From Sternotherus odoratus (taxonomy: Eukaryota > Chordata > Testudines > Kinosternidae), in NCBI GenBank assembly GCA_032164245.1, contig JAVMKO010000001.1, positions 286,509,041 to 286,573,040 on the forward strand: a stretch of DNA of 64,000 nt. Reading direction: 5' to 3'. Below, piece after piece: positions 35,600 through 46,413 of the stretch (positions within the stretch are counted from its first letter, which is position 1; every line of letters begins with the position of its first letter). The notes below the pieces were generated by a model that saw only the letters and a list, made by a program, of their open reading frames with translations, was not told the origin of the DNA and did no database searches. A program made the position numbers and the translations under genes.

Positions 35600-37235
35600 C
35601 TCCCTCCCCGTCCCTCTTCAGGGACCCCTCTCACGAGCAACTCCTCGTACAGGAGGTGAGGTCGCTCCTCTCACTGGGAGCCATTGAGCCCATCCCAGAG
35701 GAGTTCAGAGGGAAAGGGGTTCTACTCCCGCTACTTCCTCATCCCCAAGGCGAAAGGGGGCCTCTGGCCCATCCTAGACCTACGCGGACTCAACACCCAC
35801 ATGACCAGGTTCAAGTTCCGCATGGTCACCTTGGGCACTATTATTCCCTCTCTGGATCCGGGAGACTGGTTCGCTGCCCTCGATATGAAGGATGCTTATT
35901 TTCATATCAGTATAAAGCCCCCCCACAGATGCTACCTCTGCTTCCTGGTGGCGGGGGAACATTACCAATTTGCTGTCCTGCCCTTTGGCCTGTCCGCTGC
36001 ACCCAGGGTCTTCACCAAGTGCATGGCAGTGGTAGCGGCGTTCTTACGCCGCCGCGGGGTACATCTCTACCCATACCTGGATGACTGGCTGATACGGGGC
36101 ACCTCCAGGGACCAAGTGCGCTCGCATGTGCAGCTGGTCATCAGCACATTCGACCGCTTGGGGATACTCCTCAACAAGGAGAAGTCCACCCTGGAGCCAA
36201 CTCAGAAGATCGAGTTCATAGGGGCCCTCCTGGACTCTACCGTGGCAAGGGCATCCCTCCCACAGCCTCGTTTCCTAGCCATTCAGTCGGCGATCCGCGA
36301 ACTGCACTCCTTCCCCATCGCAACGGCTCGAGTGTTCCTCAGCCTACTGGGTCACATGGCAGCATGCACGCACGTCACCCAGTACGCCAGGCTGAGGCTG
36401 CGCCCGCTCCAGTCCTGGCTGGCATCGGTCTACAGGCCGAATGTGGACAGCATCAACGCCCTTCTCACCATCCCAAGAGCTACCCTCTCCGCTCTGGCCT
36501 GGTGGGAGAATCAGGACATTGTCTGCCAGGGCGTTCCCTTCCTTCCTCCCAGCCCCTCCATGTCCCTAGTGACAGACGCTTCGTCTCTGGGTTGGGGAGC
36601 CCTCCTCGGAGAGCTCAGGACTCTCGGCCGCTGGTCGGAGGCTGATCTCCGCCTCCACATCAACGTCAGGGAGCTGAGAGCCGTTCGACTAGCTTGCCAG
36701 GCCTTCTGGGGCACACTGTGTAGTGGTGCTAACAGACAACACCACAGCCCAGTTTTATATAAACAAGCAGGGCGGAGCCCGCTCGAACCCCCTTTGCCAG
36801 GAAGCGGTTCTCCTTTGGGAGTTCTGTATAGCCCACTCCATTCACCTTGTGGCCTCCTTTCTTCCGGGAGTCCAGAACACGCTGGTGGACCACCTCAGCA
36901 GATCATTCATGTCACACGAGTGGTCCATCCGGCCAGACGTCATCCGGCCGATCTTCCTACAGTGGGGGTTTCCCCAGTTCGACCTATTTGCCACTCGGCA
37001 GAACAGGAAGTGCCTCCAGTTCTGCTCCTTCCGTGGCAGCTCCTGGGGCTCCTTGACAGACGCCTTTCTCCTTCCCGGCCTGGCCCAGGCAATGCCGGTA
37101 TGCATCCCTTCTCCAGCTGTCCAGGGCCCCTCCCATCAGCCTCCCTCTGTGGCCAGACCTGATCTCTCAGGATCACGGTCGCCTACTCCACCCGGACCTC
37201 CAGTCCCTGCACCTCTCAGTGCGGCTGCTGCATGG
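35600..37235 (+). pseudogene. DIRS reverse transcriptase / RNase H / methyltransferase-like region
   Basis: The frame at 35610-35716 (EVRSLLSLGAIEPIPEEFRG) shifts near 35716 into a 1 kb open stretch. This carries the reverse transcriptase blocks YFLIPKAKGGLWPILDLRGL, ALDMKDAYFHI, FAVLPFGLSAAPRVFTK and the catalytic YLDD (36074-36085). RNase H follows with SLVTDASSLGWGALL and HINVRELRAVRLA (about 36570-36700). After a shift near 36715 the RNase H tail (VLTDNTTAQFYINKQGG, VQNTLVDHLSRS) and a Dam-like segment (FPQFDLFATRQNRKCLQF) are in another frame. Further shifts occur near 37095 and 37235. The enzyme would copy element RNA into DNA. The blocks are well preserved, so inactivation looks recent relative to the surrounding LINE. 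Confidence 0.85.
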
Positions 37236-38288
37236 CTAAGGGGCCCGGAACTCTTGTGCTCGGCCGAGGTGCAAGGTGTTCTTCTGGGAAGCAGAAAACC
37301 ATCGACCAGAAGCACCTATACCGCAAAGTGGACCCGCTTCTCTGCTTAGTGTATGCAGCACAACACCATCCCCAGGGAAGCCTCCATTCCAGTTATCCTG
37401 GACTACCTGTTAGACCTTAGACATCAAGGTCTTTCTACCTCTACTATTCGGGTCCACCTGGCAGCCATCTCGGCATTCCATCCTGGCCCAGCAGACCATT
37501 CGGTCTTTTCAGACCCCATGGTCTATCGCTTCCTTAAAGGGCTGGACAAACTCTACCCGCACGTTAAGCGTCCCGTTACACCCTGGGATCTGAACCTTGT
37601 GCTTTCCCACCTCACTATGCCCCCTTTTGAGCCCCTCGCCACGTGCTCCTTGCTATACCTTTCCTGGAAGGTAGCCTTCCTCGTAGCAATCACTTCGGCA
37701 CGCAGAATGTCAGAGATCAGGGCACTGACCTCAGAGCCACCTTATACGGTCTTTCATAAGGACAAGGTGCAGCTACGCCTCCATCCAGCCTTCCTCCCTA
37801 AGGTGGTCTCTCCCTTCCATGTTAACCAGGACATTTTCCTCCCGGTCTTCTACCCGAAGCCCCACACCTCTGGAAGGGAGCAGCAGTTGCACACGCTCGA
37901 TGTCAGAAGAACTCTTGCTTTTTATTTAGACTGCACAAAACCGTTTCGAAAGACAACACAGCTATTTGTTGCGGTGGCGGATCGGATGAATGGCCAACCG
38001 GTCTCCGCCCAAAGGCTCTCCTCCTGGATAACCTCGTGCATTCGCACCTGTTACGAACTCGCAGGCAGGCCCGCCGAGCAGATAAGAGCACACTCCACGA
38101 GAGCGCAGGTGTCCTCTGCGGCCTTCCGGGAGAGAGTTCCGATCATGGACATCTGTAGGGCAGCTACCTGGTCCTCCGTCCACACCTTCGCCGCCCACTA
38201 CGCCATAGTCCAGCAGGCAAGGGACGATGCGGCGTTTGGCTCAGCGGTCCTACGCTCAGCAATGGGTCAATCCGACCCCGCCTCCTAG
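37236..38288 (+). pseudogene. DIRS tyrosine recombinase, intact catalytic domain with one upstream stop
   Basis: The core-binding part starts in frame near 37260 (GVLLGSRKPSTRSTYTAKW). A stop at 37347-37349 interrupts it. The rest is open from an ATG at 37353 for 311 residues. In that 311-residue stretch the catalytic positions are visible: Arg in ITSARRMSEIRAL (residues 117-118), the His-x-x-Arg box AHSTR (247-250), Trp 273 and the nucleophile Tyr 283 in TFAAHYAI. This enzyme replaces integrase in DIRS elements and inserts the circular DNA copy by site-specific type recombination. The catalytic set is complete, so only the missing N-terminal link makes activity doubtful. The stop could be a simple Trp-codon change. 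Confidence 0.85.
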
Positions 38289-38302
38289 GTATTGCTTGTA
38301 GT

Positions 38303-38401
38303 CACCTACGTGGAATGCATGTGAGCAATCACTCGAAGAAGAAAACGAGGTTACTTATCTGTAACTGTTGTTCTTCGAGATGTGTTGCTCCTATCCATTC
38401 C
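38303..38401 (+). repeat. DIRS internal complementary region
   Basis: The first part (38303-38342, cacctacgtggaatgcatgt...) is the complement of the extreme left end of the element. The second part (38343-38401, aaaacgaggttacttatctg...) is the complement of the extreme right end. The two therefore meet at about 38343 in the order expected if the ends were joined in a circle. This is the template used in the DIRS model to complete the termini. Only a few mismatches separate it from the real ends. Confidence 0.9.
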
Positions 38402-38429
38402 AAACCCGCCCTCCTTCCCCACTGTCTAA

Positions 38430-38643
38430 GCCGGCAAGAAGGAACTGAGGATAGGGCTGGGTCGCAGGGGTACTTATACGGCGCCATGGAGGCACCACTC
38501 CAGGGGGCTCCCTACCGACCCAGCCTGTAGCTAGGGGAAAAATCTTCCCGGCAACTGTGCCCGCGGCGCGTGCACACCTACATGGAATGGATATGAGCAA
38601 CACATCTCGAAGAACAACAGTTACAGGTAAGTAACCTCGTTTT
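38430..38643 (-). repeat. DIRS right inverted terminal repeat
   Basis: Complement of the left terminus over about 145 bp (from ccggcaagaaggaactgagg to gcgtgcacacctacatggaa). It then extends about 60 bp further outward (agcaacacatctcgaagaac, cagttacaggtaagtaacct, cgtttt). The extra outer part is matched only by the internal complementary region. Confidence 0.88.
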
Positions 38644-38960
38644 TTTTAATACTGGCGTCACATCTGTCCTCCTTTAAGAAACAAAGCCATGGAAATCTGC
38701 AACAACAATTGATTAATTCCAACATGAATGCATGTGGAAGACCTTCAGAATTCATTGGAGAGTATTTATTGCAGCATTATAAGCCAACATGGTAAGAAGG
38801 TGACAATGAACATATTTAGGACACCAACACGACTTCTATGTCAAGTGACGATAAGCTACAACATAGAAAGAGAAAGAGGGTGCTGTTAGTAGTTCACTTC
38901 TGTAAGCATTAAAAACACTCACAATTCATATTAGAATAAAGAATAATCTGTGGCTTTAGT
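38644..38960 (+). pseudogene. Non-LTR retrotransposon remnant, right part
   Basis: Immediately after the DIRS element the plus strand reads NTGVTSVLL, a stop, then ETKPWK. This looks like the 'SVLLYG.ETW' block that follows the reverse transcriptase palm in many LINEs. FRIHW and, further on, DTNTTSM-like pieces follow. Reading straight from the left flank (...TYTEMNVNF) into this sequence keeps one frame, so the DIRS element appears to have inserted without gain or loss of host sequence. Confidence 0.6.
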
Positions 38961-41900
38961 TAAATCAATTCTTAATACTCTCCTCTGTGTATTCCATTAT
39001 GTTAACCTCTATTTCTACACACTTTACAGTTGCAAAAAGCACCCACTACAACTCCAGTCAAAGTAGATAGGAGTAGAATGTTCAATACTTGTGATAATCC
39101 AGACTCATTACCCATACATATCTTATAAGTGTGGGGCTGTTATGTCAATGGCAGACACCACCCTGCAAATGCCAGGCAATATATAGATGTTGGTGGTCAT
39201 TATTATCTCACATTAACAAAGCCATGCCAAGTTACCTCAGCTGTAGCCCACAGGATACAGGAACTCTTGTAAGCAGAGACTATATAAGTCTTGGTAGTAT
39301 GTGGTGTTTCTTTTTTTATGTAACACTGGAAACAGCTGCACCTAATCAGTGAATCACAAAGGCTGAGTTAGTAAGTAGACTTTATTGGTGATATGCACAG
39401 TTTCTAAACAGAATTGTACCACACCTTACAATAAGCATTTCTCTGATAAATAATGTACGTACACACGCACACACACACACTGATAAACAAAACTCATAAA
39501 CTCTCTGTTCCATAAAGTTTCTAGGACATTCAGTTGTGCTGACGCATACCACATTGTGAATGGTTATGTGACGGAGACCTACGATATGACTGTCACACTC
39601 ATTGATAGTTGTAGCCTGATCTTTCATTTGAACTAATGTCCCTAAAAATAAGCAATACATGTTAAGGCAGAAGGTTAAAAAATGTAGAGACTTTATGCAA
39701 ATGACTTAATGTCCTAATTTGTACAGGCGGCATGGCAAATGTCCTGGTTTTCCGAACTTAAGCTTGACAAAGGTGCAGTGTAGAATAAGCTTTAATAATG
39801 CCTGAATTACTATACCCCTGGCTGGCTCTCGCATCTCCTTCATTTGGTCCCCAGGTAGCTCTGGTGGCTCCTTGAGGCTGTCTTCTGACTGTTCCTTGTC
39901 CTGAGTTGGGTGGATGCTTTAGTTGGGGTGCTAGCCCCTGCTACAATTTCCCTGGGTCTTGGAGGGGGATCTGGCTATTTCCTGCCATCTGCTGTGGTCT
40001 TTACATTGTTTTTAAATATGAGATCACAATAGTCTCTGTCCCTGGGGAAATATAAGGGGGATATGAAAGAAACACAGTCTAAGAATGAAGTGAAAGCATA
40101 GAAGATGGAGAGAAGAACTGAAAAGAATGCTAAGCTAGATAGATACAGGCTGCGCCTCTTGTTGTTCAGTGTTTCATACAGCAGTGTTTTTCACCAATCT
40201 TTTGTCACGTACAAGTATCATGCTATCATGGGTGTTGCTTTCCACGTTTGCAGCAACATGCATGGCAGGTGTCAAGGTGTGCCTCCCCACTCTGAACTCT
40301 AGGGTAAAGATGTGGGGACCCGCATGAAAAAAGAAATAATCCCCCAAGCTTATTTTACCAGCTTAGGTTAAAACTTTTCCCCAGAACACAAACTTCTCCT
40401 ATGCCTGGGCTTGGAAAACGCTGCCACCACCAATTTAAGCCCCCCAAACCATGGTTTAGGGTAAATTGGAACTCCCCTTTAAATACCCCCCAAATCTCCT
40501 CCCTTTACCTGGGAGAGATTTGAGAAATAAAGACCAAAACCCTCACTTTCTGTGAGACTTGCCTGATCCAAACCAGGATCGATCCAATGGAAACAAGCAG
40601 TCAGACTCTTAAAGATTTTAATAAAAGAAAAAAAAGAAGCATAACTCCCTTGTACAGAAATTAATAGACCAACAACCCACTAGCATCACACAGTATAAGT
40701 GATCCCTCCCTGGGAATCCTTCCCCTGCCAAAGCTTAACAGTAAAAGAACACCATGGATCAATTATCAAGTGATACAGTTCAAGCATACAATTCACGTAC
40801 TATTGGACTTGACTTATTAGAAGATTATAGAACGGTAGGAAGAGACATGAATGTGATTCATCCCATAGCCGGGCGAACAGCAGGGGAGCCAGCGAGAGAG
40901 AGACGAGCAAAAACGAAATTAAACTCTCTCTTTTTGCCTCCGAGGTTGATTAGCATCTCTAGTACGTCATTCCCTCTCAGGTTACTTTTAGATTAACCCT
41001 TTACAGGTAAAACAGTAATTCTAAGCTACTTTATACTTATGACAGCAGGTATGCTCAAAGCTGTTGTCTCTCTGTGTGCCTCTTGCAGACACAAGGTGCC
41101 TGTGTTCATGCCAGATAGATCATCAGCTTTCTCTGCAGAGAATCCCTCTATGCTGAAACTGTTGATTTTAAGTGCCCTCTTTGGCTGAGGCCATGAAAGG
41201 GGCTGTTCCAGCTCCAGTGCAAGTCTTGTATTGTGGTCTCTCCCATCATTAGATGCAATGGGCAGTTACAGGGATCACAACATAAATGTATCTGACGGAG
41301 ACTCTATATTTTATACACTGATGGGTCACTGGAGTCTGCTCAGATCATAGCATGTGGGAACATCCCATGTCAATAGGCTATATCTGCTTCTGAAACCCAG
41401 TCAGTTTTTTATTTAGTGCTTATGAGTGGATTTAGATCACTAATGAAAATGTTTGCAATAATTTCTCAGTCCCTCAGTGTAGCCATCTTCAATATTAATA
41501 TGACTAAATGTACCGTAGTTCACATGGATGTTGAGTCTTGGCCGTGATAAAGCAGGTTGTCATGTGTAAGGTGCTGCACCTGCAAAGTAGTGCAGTTAAT
41601 TCTCTCATATTTATTGCTGTTGTTAGTGCCGTGGTTGTGTGCTAGGAATTATGGGGGTATTAGTGGAACATTTAAGAACGTTTAAGTCTTGGAATTTATC
41701 TGTATCTGTGGCTTTGCAAAGAAAAGCGGTGCCACTTGCAGACAAGTAGGTAAATCTGACTGTCTCATATAAACGACTGGATAGGTTGCTGCATTCTTTC
41801 TTGAAATATCTCTGCTTGACATCGATAAGCCAGAGAGGATACTGCTAAAATCAGTGTTGCAGTTGCAGCTGAACAGACGTTTAGGTCTTGCATATGGCTG

Positions 41901-42746
41901 TATGTGAGTTCTCCATTCAGTGTATAAATGATCAGCTCATTTGGCTCAACAAATCAAAAGTTTGATTTATAAAGAACATCCTGCAGGCAAACTGACTTAT
42001 CTGTGAATTGGTTCTCCCATCAGGTTTTCTGGCTTTGTCAGGTTTTTTTTCTTCATCCCCTTACCTAAGAGAGAGAAGCATTGAAGTTTCATTTCTCCCT
42101 GTGATTCAACACTGCCTGTCTCAAAGCATAAAATGTCATTGGGTCCCCTGGGCTGAGCAGGTTACTAAGGTCTATTGCTCTGACTGATGCAATTAGAGAT
42201 TTTTTCTTCCAGGTGCTGTGTATGATCACTAACGTTTTTGCAAGTTTTCACCTGAATGGAAGGGAGATTTCAGTGACTGTAGGAACTTCGGAAGTTTAAA
42301 TAATTCAGTAACATTTAAAAGTACTTGTTTATTTCTCAAACGACTTAATGATATACAAGGAAAATCTGGGCTCTGGGTATAGAGAGTCGAAGGGCAGCAT
42401 GCGCGCACTGGGCAGCTTTTCTTCCACCGAGATGCTTATTGGTAGTATGTGTATTGCACAATACTGACCATGGCATCAGTGATTAATTAATTATTACAAT
42501 GACGATAATTAACACAATGATGACAAGCCTGCCCAGAGGTGTTTACAGCCTTAGTGACAAAGACCAGTCAAAGATGCAGCAGTGGCCAGAGAAAGTGATC
42601 ATTTAGAATTCTGAAACAGAGATGAAAGCAAAGGGCCCAGTCTTTGACCTCTGCTAAAGTCCCTTTGCATTCCTAGTTGATCAAGGACAATTGTCAACTT
42701 TGTGCAGCCCTCTGTCTGGCCCAAGACCAGGGTAGGCATAAAGGTG
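38961..42746. other. No gene recognised (3.8 kb)
   Basis: Only short frames. A small (AC)n run lies at 39461-39480. No repeat family could be assigned by eye. Confidence 0.4.
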
Positions 42747-42860
42747 GCTTAGGATATGTCTACGCTGCAGCTGGCAGCGTGCCTATCCCCCCTGAGCCGC
42801 TCCCCATGCCACATCTGTGCTATTTTTAGGTGTGCAGGCTGCAGCAGAGCCACTGCTCTA
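42747..42860. mobile_element. Truncated hAT-like element end
   Basis: 'taggatatgtctacgctgca' at the left and 'gctatttttaggtgtgcagg' inside are typical of a widespread reptile hAT-type short element. The right end is missing. Confidence 0.5.
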
Positions 42861-43143
42861 ACGCACGGTTTCAGGTGCTGAATGGACATCCCATTAGAGG
42901 CGAGTGCAGCCAAGGATTATACCTGTGCTTGGGGTGGAGTGGGATTGAGATGAGTGGTAGTGTTACAATGAGAGGGGTTAGAGACTTTGTAGGCCTCACA
43001 GAGGAAGTGGGTTTGCGGGATACTTAAATGGAGAGGTCAGGAGCCTGAGGTCATTTCAGGCATAGGAGAATATGAACAAAGGCTCAGAGGTAAGTGGAAG
43101 AAAGAAAGGAAGGGGATAGTGAGGTTGGCATTGGAGGGACAAG

Positions 43144-43267
43144 TAGGGTGATCAGATGTCCCGATTTCATAGGGGAAGTCCCAATTTTGGGGTCTTTTTC
43201 TTATATAGGCTCCAATTACCCCCTGCCCGCTGTCCTGATTTCTTACACTTACTGTCTAGTCACCCTC
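43144..43267. mobile_element. 124 bp hAT-like element with perfect 8 bp target duplication
   Basis: Starts TAGGGTGATCAGATGTCCCG and ends CTGTCTAGTCACCCTC, giving imperfect inverted ends (AGGGTGA). It is flanked by GGGACAAG on both sides (43136-43143 and 43268-43275), a perfect 8 bp target-site duplication as expected for hAT transposition. No coding capacity. Confidence 0.85.
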
Positions 43268-43275
43268 GGGACAAG

Positions 43276-44263
43276 GGAAGTTCAGTCAAACCAGTTTATC
43301 CTTGATTAACAGTGTTAATCAGCATTCTCTTCACTAACCTGTTCTCTCCATTGAGCTAATTCTCCTTAATTAACCCTGCCACTGCATTCTTCCTGTACAG
43401 GTTAGCATACAAGTGGCATGAGTTGGCCACCTACTTTCCCCATCTCCCATGCACTCCCTTCGCTGTAGATCATCATGTGCAAGGATGGGTTTGTGGTTTT
43501 GCCTCCTTCAAATTCTCTTCTTTTCCTCTATTTCATCTCTTATTTTACATCATTTTTTTTACCTTTGTGCGTATGAGTCACTCTGTCTGACATTCTGAAG
43601 GGCTCTTTCTTCATTAAGTGCCTCTTCGTGATCCTCCATACGGAAGACACTAAGACACTGTTTTGAAATAAACAAGTTGTATTGTACTGAAATTAACAAG
43701 ATATCTAGCACAGTTGCATGACAACTTGCAAATAAACATTAAACAGGATTATCGCCTTTCCACACGCTCTTTCTACAGAGTTTTCAAAACTTTCTATGTG
43801 CAATATAATGTGTTAAATAGTAGCATGATTTATTACTCCTTACCATATGGAGGCAAGTTTATTACGGCAAGTAAGACACTGATTTTTCACAAAACACACC
43901 AGATACCTTTTAATACAGTTACTTTACAAAGTGTTAAGGATACAGTCAGCCATGTTTCATGCAATAGACAAAGGATGTTGTGTTTCTCTGAGGACAAGCA
44001 TCTAAACTCAATTGCTGATGCCTCTACACTCCTCTGTGAAGGCTTTTCTCAGCCGTGTTATTTCCTCAATCTCCTCAGGTCCTTACACTGGAAGTTTTGT
44101 CCCATGTATTGTGGTGTTCAGTTAGACTGTCAACATTTTGAGATAAGGGTATTTTTATTTGTTTGTATAGTGTTCAGAGGCCTCAGTCAGTAGCAGGGCC
44201 CATTGCTGGGTGTTGTACAAACACTTAGGAAGATACAGCCCTTAAATTTGAGTTCCAAGGGGG
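43276..44263. other. No gene recognised
   Basis: A 159-residue frame at 43714-44193 shows no domain that I recognise and has no typical gene composition. An L2-type tail relic may lie near 44120-44215 ('gtttgtatagtgttcagagg'). Confidence 0.35.
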
Positions 44264-44510
44264 ATAGATGGTCTTTTGGCTAGAGTATTGCCTTGGAACT
44301 CAAATCTGGGATCAATTGTTGGCTCTGCCACAGACTTATTGTGTGTTCTTGGGCAAGTCACTTAGTCTCTCTGCCTCATTTACCCATCTGCGAACTGGGA
44401 ATATCACAACTTCATTTCTCCCATTCTTTGTCTTGTCTCATCAGCTTGTAAGCATTTTGGGGCAAGGATTACCTTTTAATGTATGTCTTTGTAGTCCCAT
44501 GTACAGTGGA
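44264..44510 (+). repeat. MIR-type CORE-SINE with L2-like tail
   Basis: The blocks 'tcttttggctagagtattgc', 'gttggctctgccacagactt', 'ttgggcaagtcacttagtct' and 'cttgtaagcattttggggca' occur in the typical MIR order, ending in the L2-related tail. Confidence 0.75.
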
Positions 44511-44867
44511 GTCTTGGTTTCGGCTGGGGCCACATGGCACTAATATAAACAATACAGAGCCTACATGACACTGAACCACAATTTCAATGGAAATACCCAT
44601 AACCTGAATAATTAACAAGTCTGGTATGAATCCTCTCCTAATAGAATCCATTATTTGTTGCACGCACTTGAATCCTGGAACAAAAAATGGAAAGGGAGGA
44701 AGAGGGAATCCCGTGGGTAGGTGAGTGTACGTCTTCAGTCATTCAACAGTTGTTTTTCATGTGAGTAGATAATTATCAATACTCCTGCCAGTGTTGTCTT
44801 TCTGTGTTTTAATCAACAGTTTGCACCTGCTGCTAGCCTGGGTTCTGTCACAGGTGCTGTCCTGCGG

Positions 44868-44880
44868 TGCCCCCTGCTGG
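44868..44880 (-). promoter_or_regulatory. CTCF-like motif
   Basis: The plus strand reads tgccccctgctgg. The minus strand reads CCAGCAGGGGGCA, which fits the CCASYAGRKGGCR core at all 13 positions. Function is inference; binding depends on chromatin. Confidence 0.4.
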
Positions 44881-45596
44881 CTGACTAGGTCTTGCGGGGA
44901 ATAAATTGTCTCCAGAGACTTTAACCAATATTTTCCTTTAACTGGGGTCTAATTTATTTAATTCATACAGCTTTCCCAAAAGAGGTCCCTTTAGGTTCAG
45001 CAGTTGCCTTCTTGAGGTTGTGGATTTTAGTCCTCTTTTCTTATGTGCAACAAACAAAACTCTCTGACATTTGTGTATCTGGAGTCTCTCTTAACAAATA
45101 TGTCCCTTTATTTCTCCCTAAAATATAACTCTTCTTAGTTGTCTTTGTTTCTCCCTCCCCACACAGCCTCAGATGTGGTGATGAAACATCTTTCTCACTT
45201 CACCATACCTCACCTGCATGGATTATTCCCCTGTCTCATAGTATAAGAGGTCTGTGTATCAATAGCCTCACAGGGCTCATGTTTTATTTTCTATATGTAT
45301 GAAGATGAAAGGGCAAAAACTAGGAAGAACAGCTAAATGCACCTGACATCCTCACCCAGCCTCGTGAAAGACACTGTCTAAATAATGTATATGTTAGTAG
45401 AATGTAGACTTAGTTTGGAAGTATCCTCCAAGGGATAACACCAGAAAAATAAATGTCATTTTCAGATGTTCTCCTGCACCTAGGCAAAAGGTAGAACACA
45501 GAGGTAGGTGCCTGTAGTATCCAGGTGTCAGCTGTTTAGTGCGGTGGTGATATCTGATCCTCTGGGATTTCCCAAGCAATGGCAAGTGTGAGTGAG

Positions 45597-46413
45597 ATGA
45601 TGCGGATTCCAGGGAGCATGTCACTAATCATTGTAATGATTGAGACCATTCTAAGGATGATAGGGAAATGATTTATTGCTCTTGCTAACTGCAGCAGCTG
45701 GATTAAAAATGGAAAACTCTCCTCATGTGACATAATCCTGACCTACCAGAGCACCTGTCCCTGGCATTTGACTTAATCATGGCATTTACCTTTGTAACTC
45801 ACCTGGGAATCGCCCGGAGAGCATCAATATGGACGACAGTATCTGGGATATCTTATACAGGCAAGTCGCATCTTACGCGCATTTAACATGCACAATTTCA
45901 GTTTTACCCGATTGGCCAAACAAAAGGGGGCAGGGAAGAAAAAACCACCATTAAACTCAATGGGTTTTGGCTATATGCGCTTTACGCAGTAATCACAGAA
46001 CCTAACCCTTGCGTAAAATGCGACATGCCTGTATATCTTTGTTCTCTACATCTCACCCCTTATCATAACTTTGGTATCTTCCATCCTGTAAATTATCTCT
46101 CCATGGACCCAGACCAAGTAGATGCAAACACAAACACAAAACCTTCTTTAGGGATCCCAGGACAGGTTTTTGTGCAAAAGCCATTGGAGCTCTGATCCTT
46201 TCCTTTAGCCAGTATGCTGCTAGTTTTGTAGCTCATCTTCTGCTGGTATTGGATGCCTGTCCAGCTGTCACAGCAATTGAACACCTGCAATCACTGCTGC
46301 TGCATATCCTGCTGTACACTCTGTTATCTTGAGTCTAATTAATCAAACTCAGACAGGCATCACAGAGGATTCTCCATCATACCAAATGTTAATTGAGACG
46401 AGGGGCTTCTTAA
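45597..46413 (+). pseudogene. Bitter taste receptor (TAS2R) pseudogene, unit 1, internally deleted and transposon-split
   Basis: From ATG 45597 the plus frame gives MMRIPGSMSLIIVMIETI, a stop at the TM1 Gly-Asn position, then FIALANCSSWIKNGKLSSCD. This is the TM1 to first-loop part of a TAS2R. TM2 to the second extracellular loop is deleted. After the short element at 45856-46033 the sequence resumes at TM5 (IFVLYISPLIITLVSSIL), then RDPRTGFCAKAIGALI and the TM7 block AAAYPAVHSVILSLIN, with the final TAA at 46411. The order and flanks match the intact receptor at 54.0 kb. Multiple stops and a loss of roughly 450 bp make it non-functional. Confidence 0.8.
45856..46033. mobile_element. 178 bp Tigger-like element inside the TAS2R pseudogene
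   Basis: The left end TACAGGCAAGTCGCATCTTA and the complement of the right end, TACAGGCATGTCGCATTTTA, form terminal inverted repeats of about 23 bp. The TA at both outer ends is consistent with a TA target duplication. The CAGGCA start resembles Tigger-group Tc1/mariner elements. It sits just before TM5 of the receptor relic. Confidence 0.82.

Larger units (their letters stand above)
32511..38643 (+). mobile_element. DIRS-type (tyrosine recombinase) retrotransposon, near complete
   Basis: About 6.1 kb, with all structural hallmarks of the DIRS order. There are inverted (not direct) terminal repeats at 32511-32690 and 38430-38643, and an internal complementary region at 38303-38401. It encodes a Gag-like protein, a reverse transcriptase with YLDD, RNase H, a methyltransferase-like 'DLFAT' segment and a tyrosine recombinase. 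No protease, DDE integrase or LTR is present, which excludes a retrovirus or Gypsy element. DIRS elements replicate through a circular intermediate and integrate by recombinase without target duplication, and none is seen here. Gag has three in-frame stops and one shift; pol has about four shifts and one stop. This copy is therefore not autonomous, but damage is modest and the termini look usable in trans. Confidence 0.9.

Noticed and set aside
32511..38643. Considered as an endogenous retrovirus because of YLDD and RNase H
   Set aside because: No LTRs, protease, DDE integrase or envelope. It has inverted termini, an internal complementary region and a tyrosine recombinase, so it is DIRS-type.
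43714..44193. 159-codon open frame as a possible gene
   Set aside because: No recognisable domain, no family resemblance, AT-rich chance frame; an L2-type tail relic seems to overlap its end.
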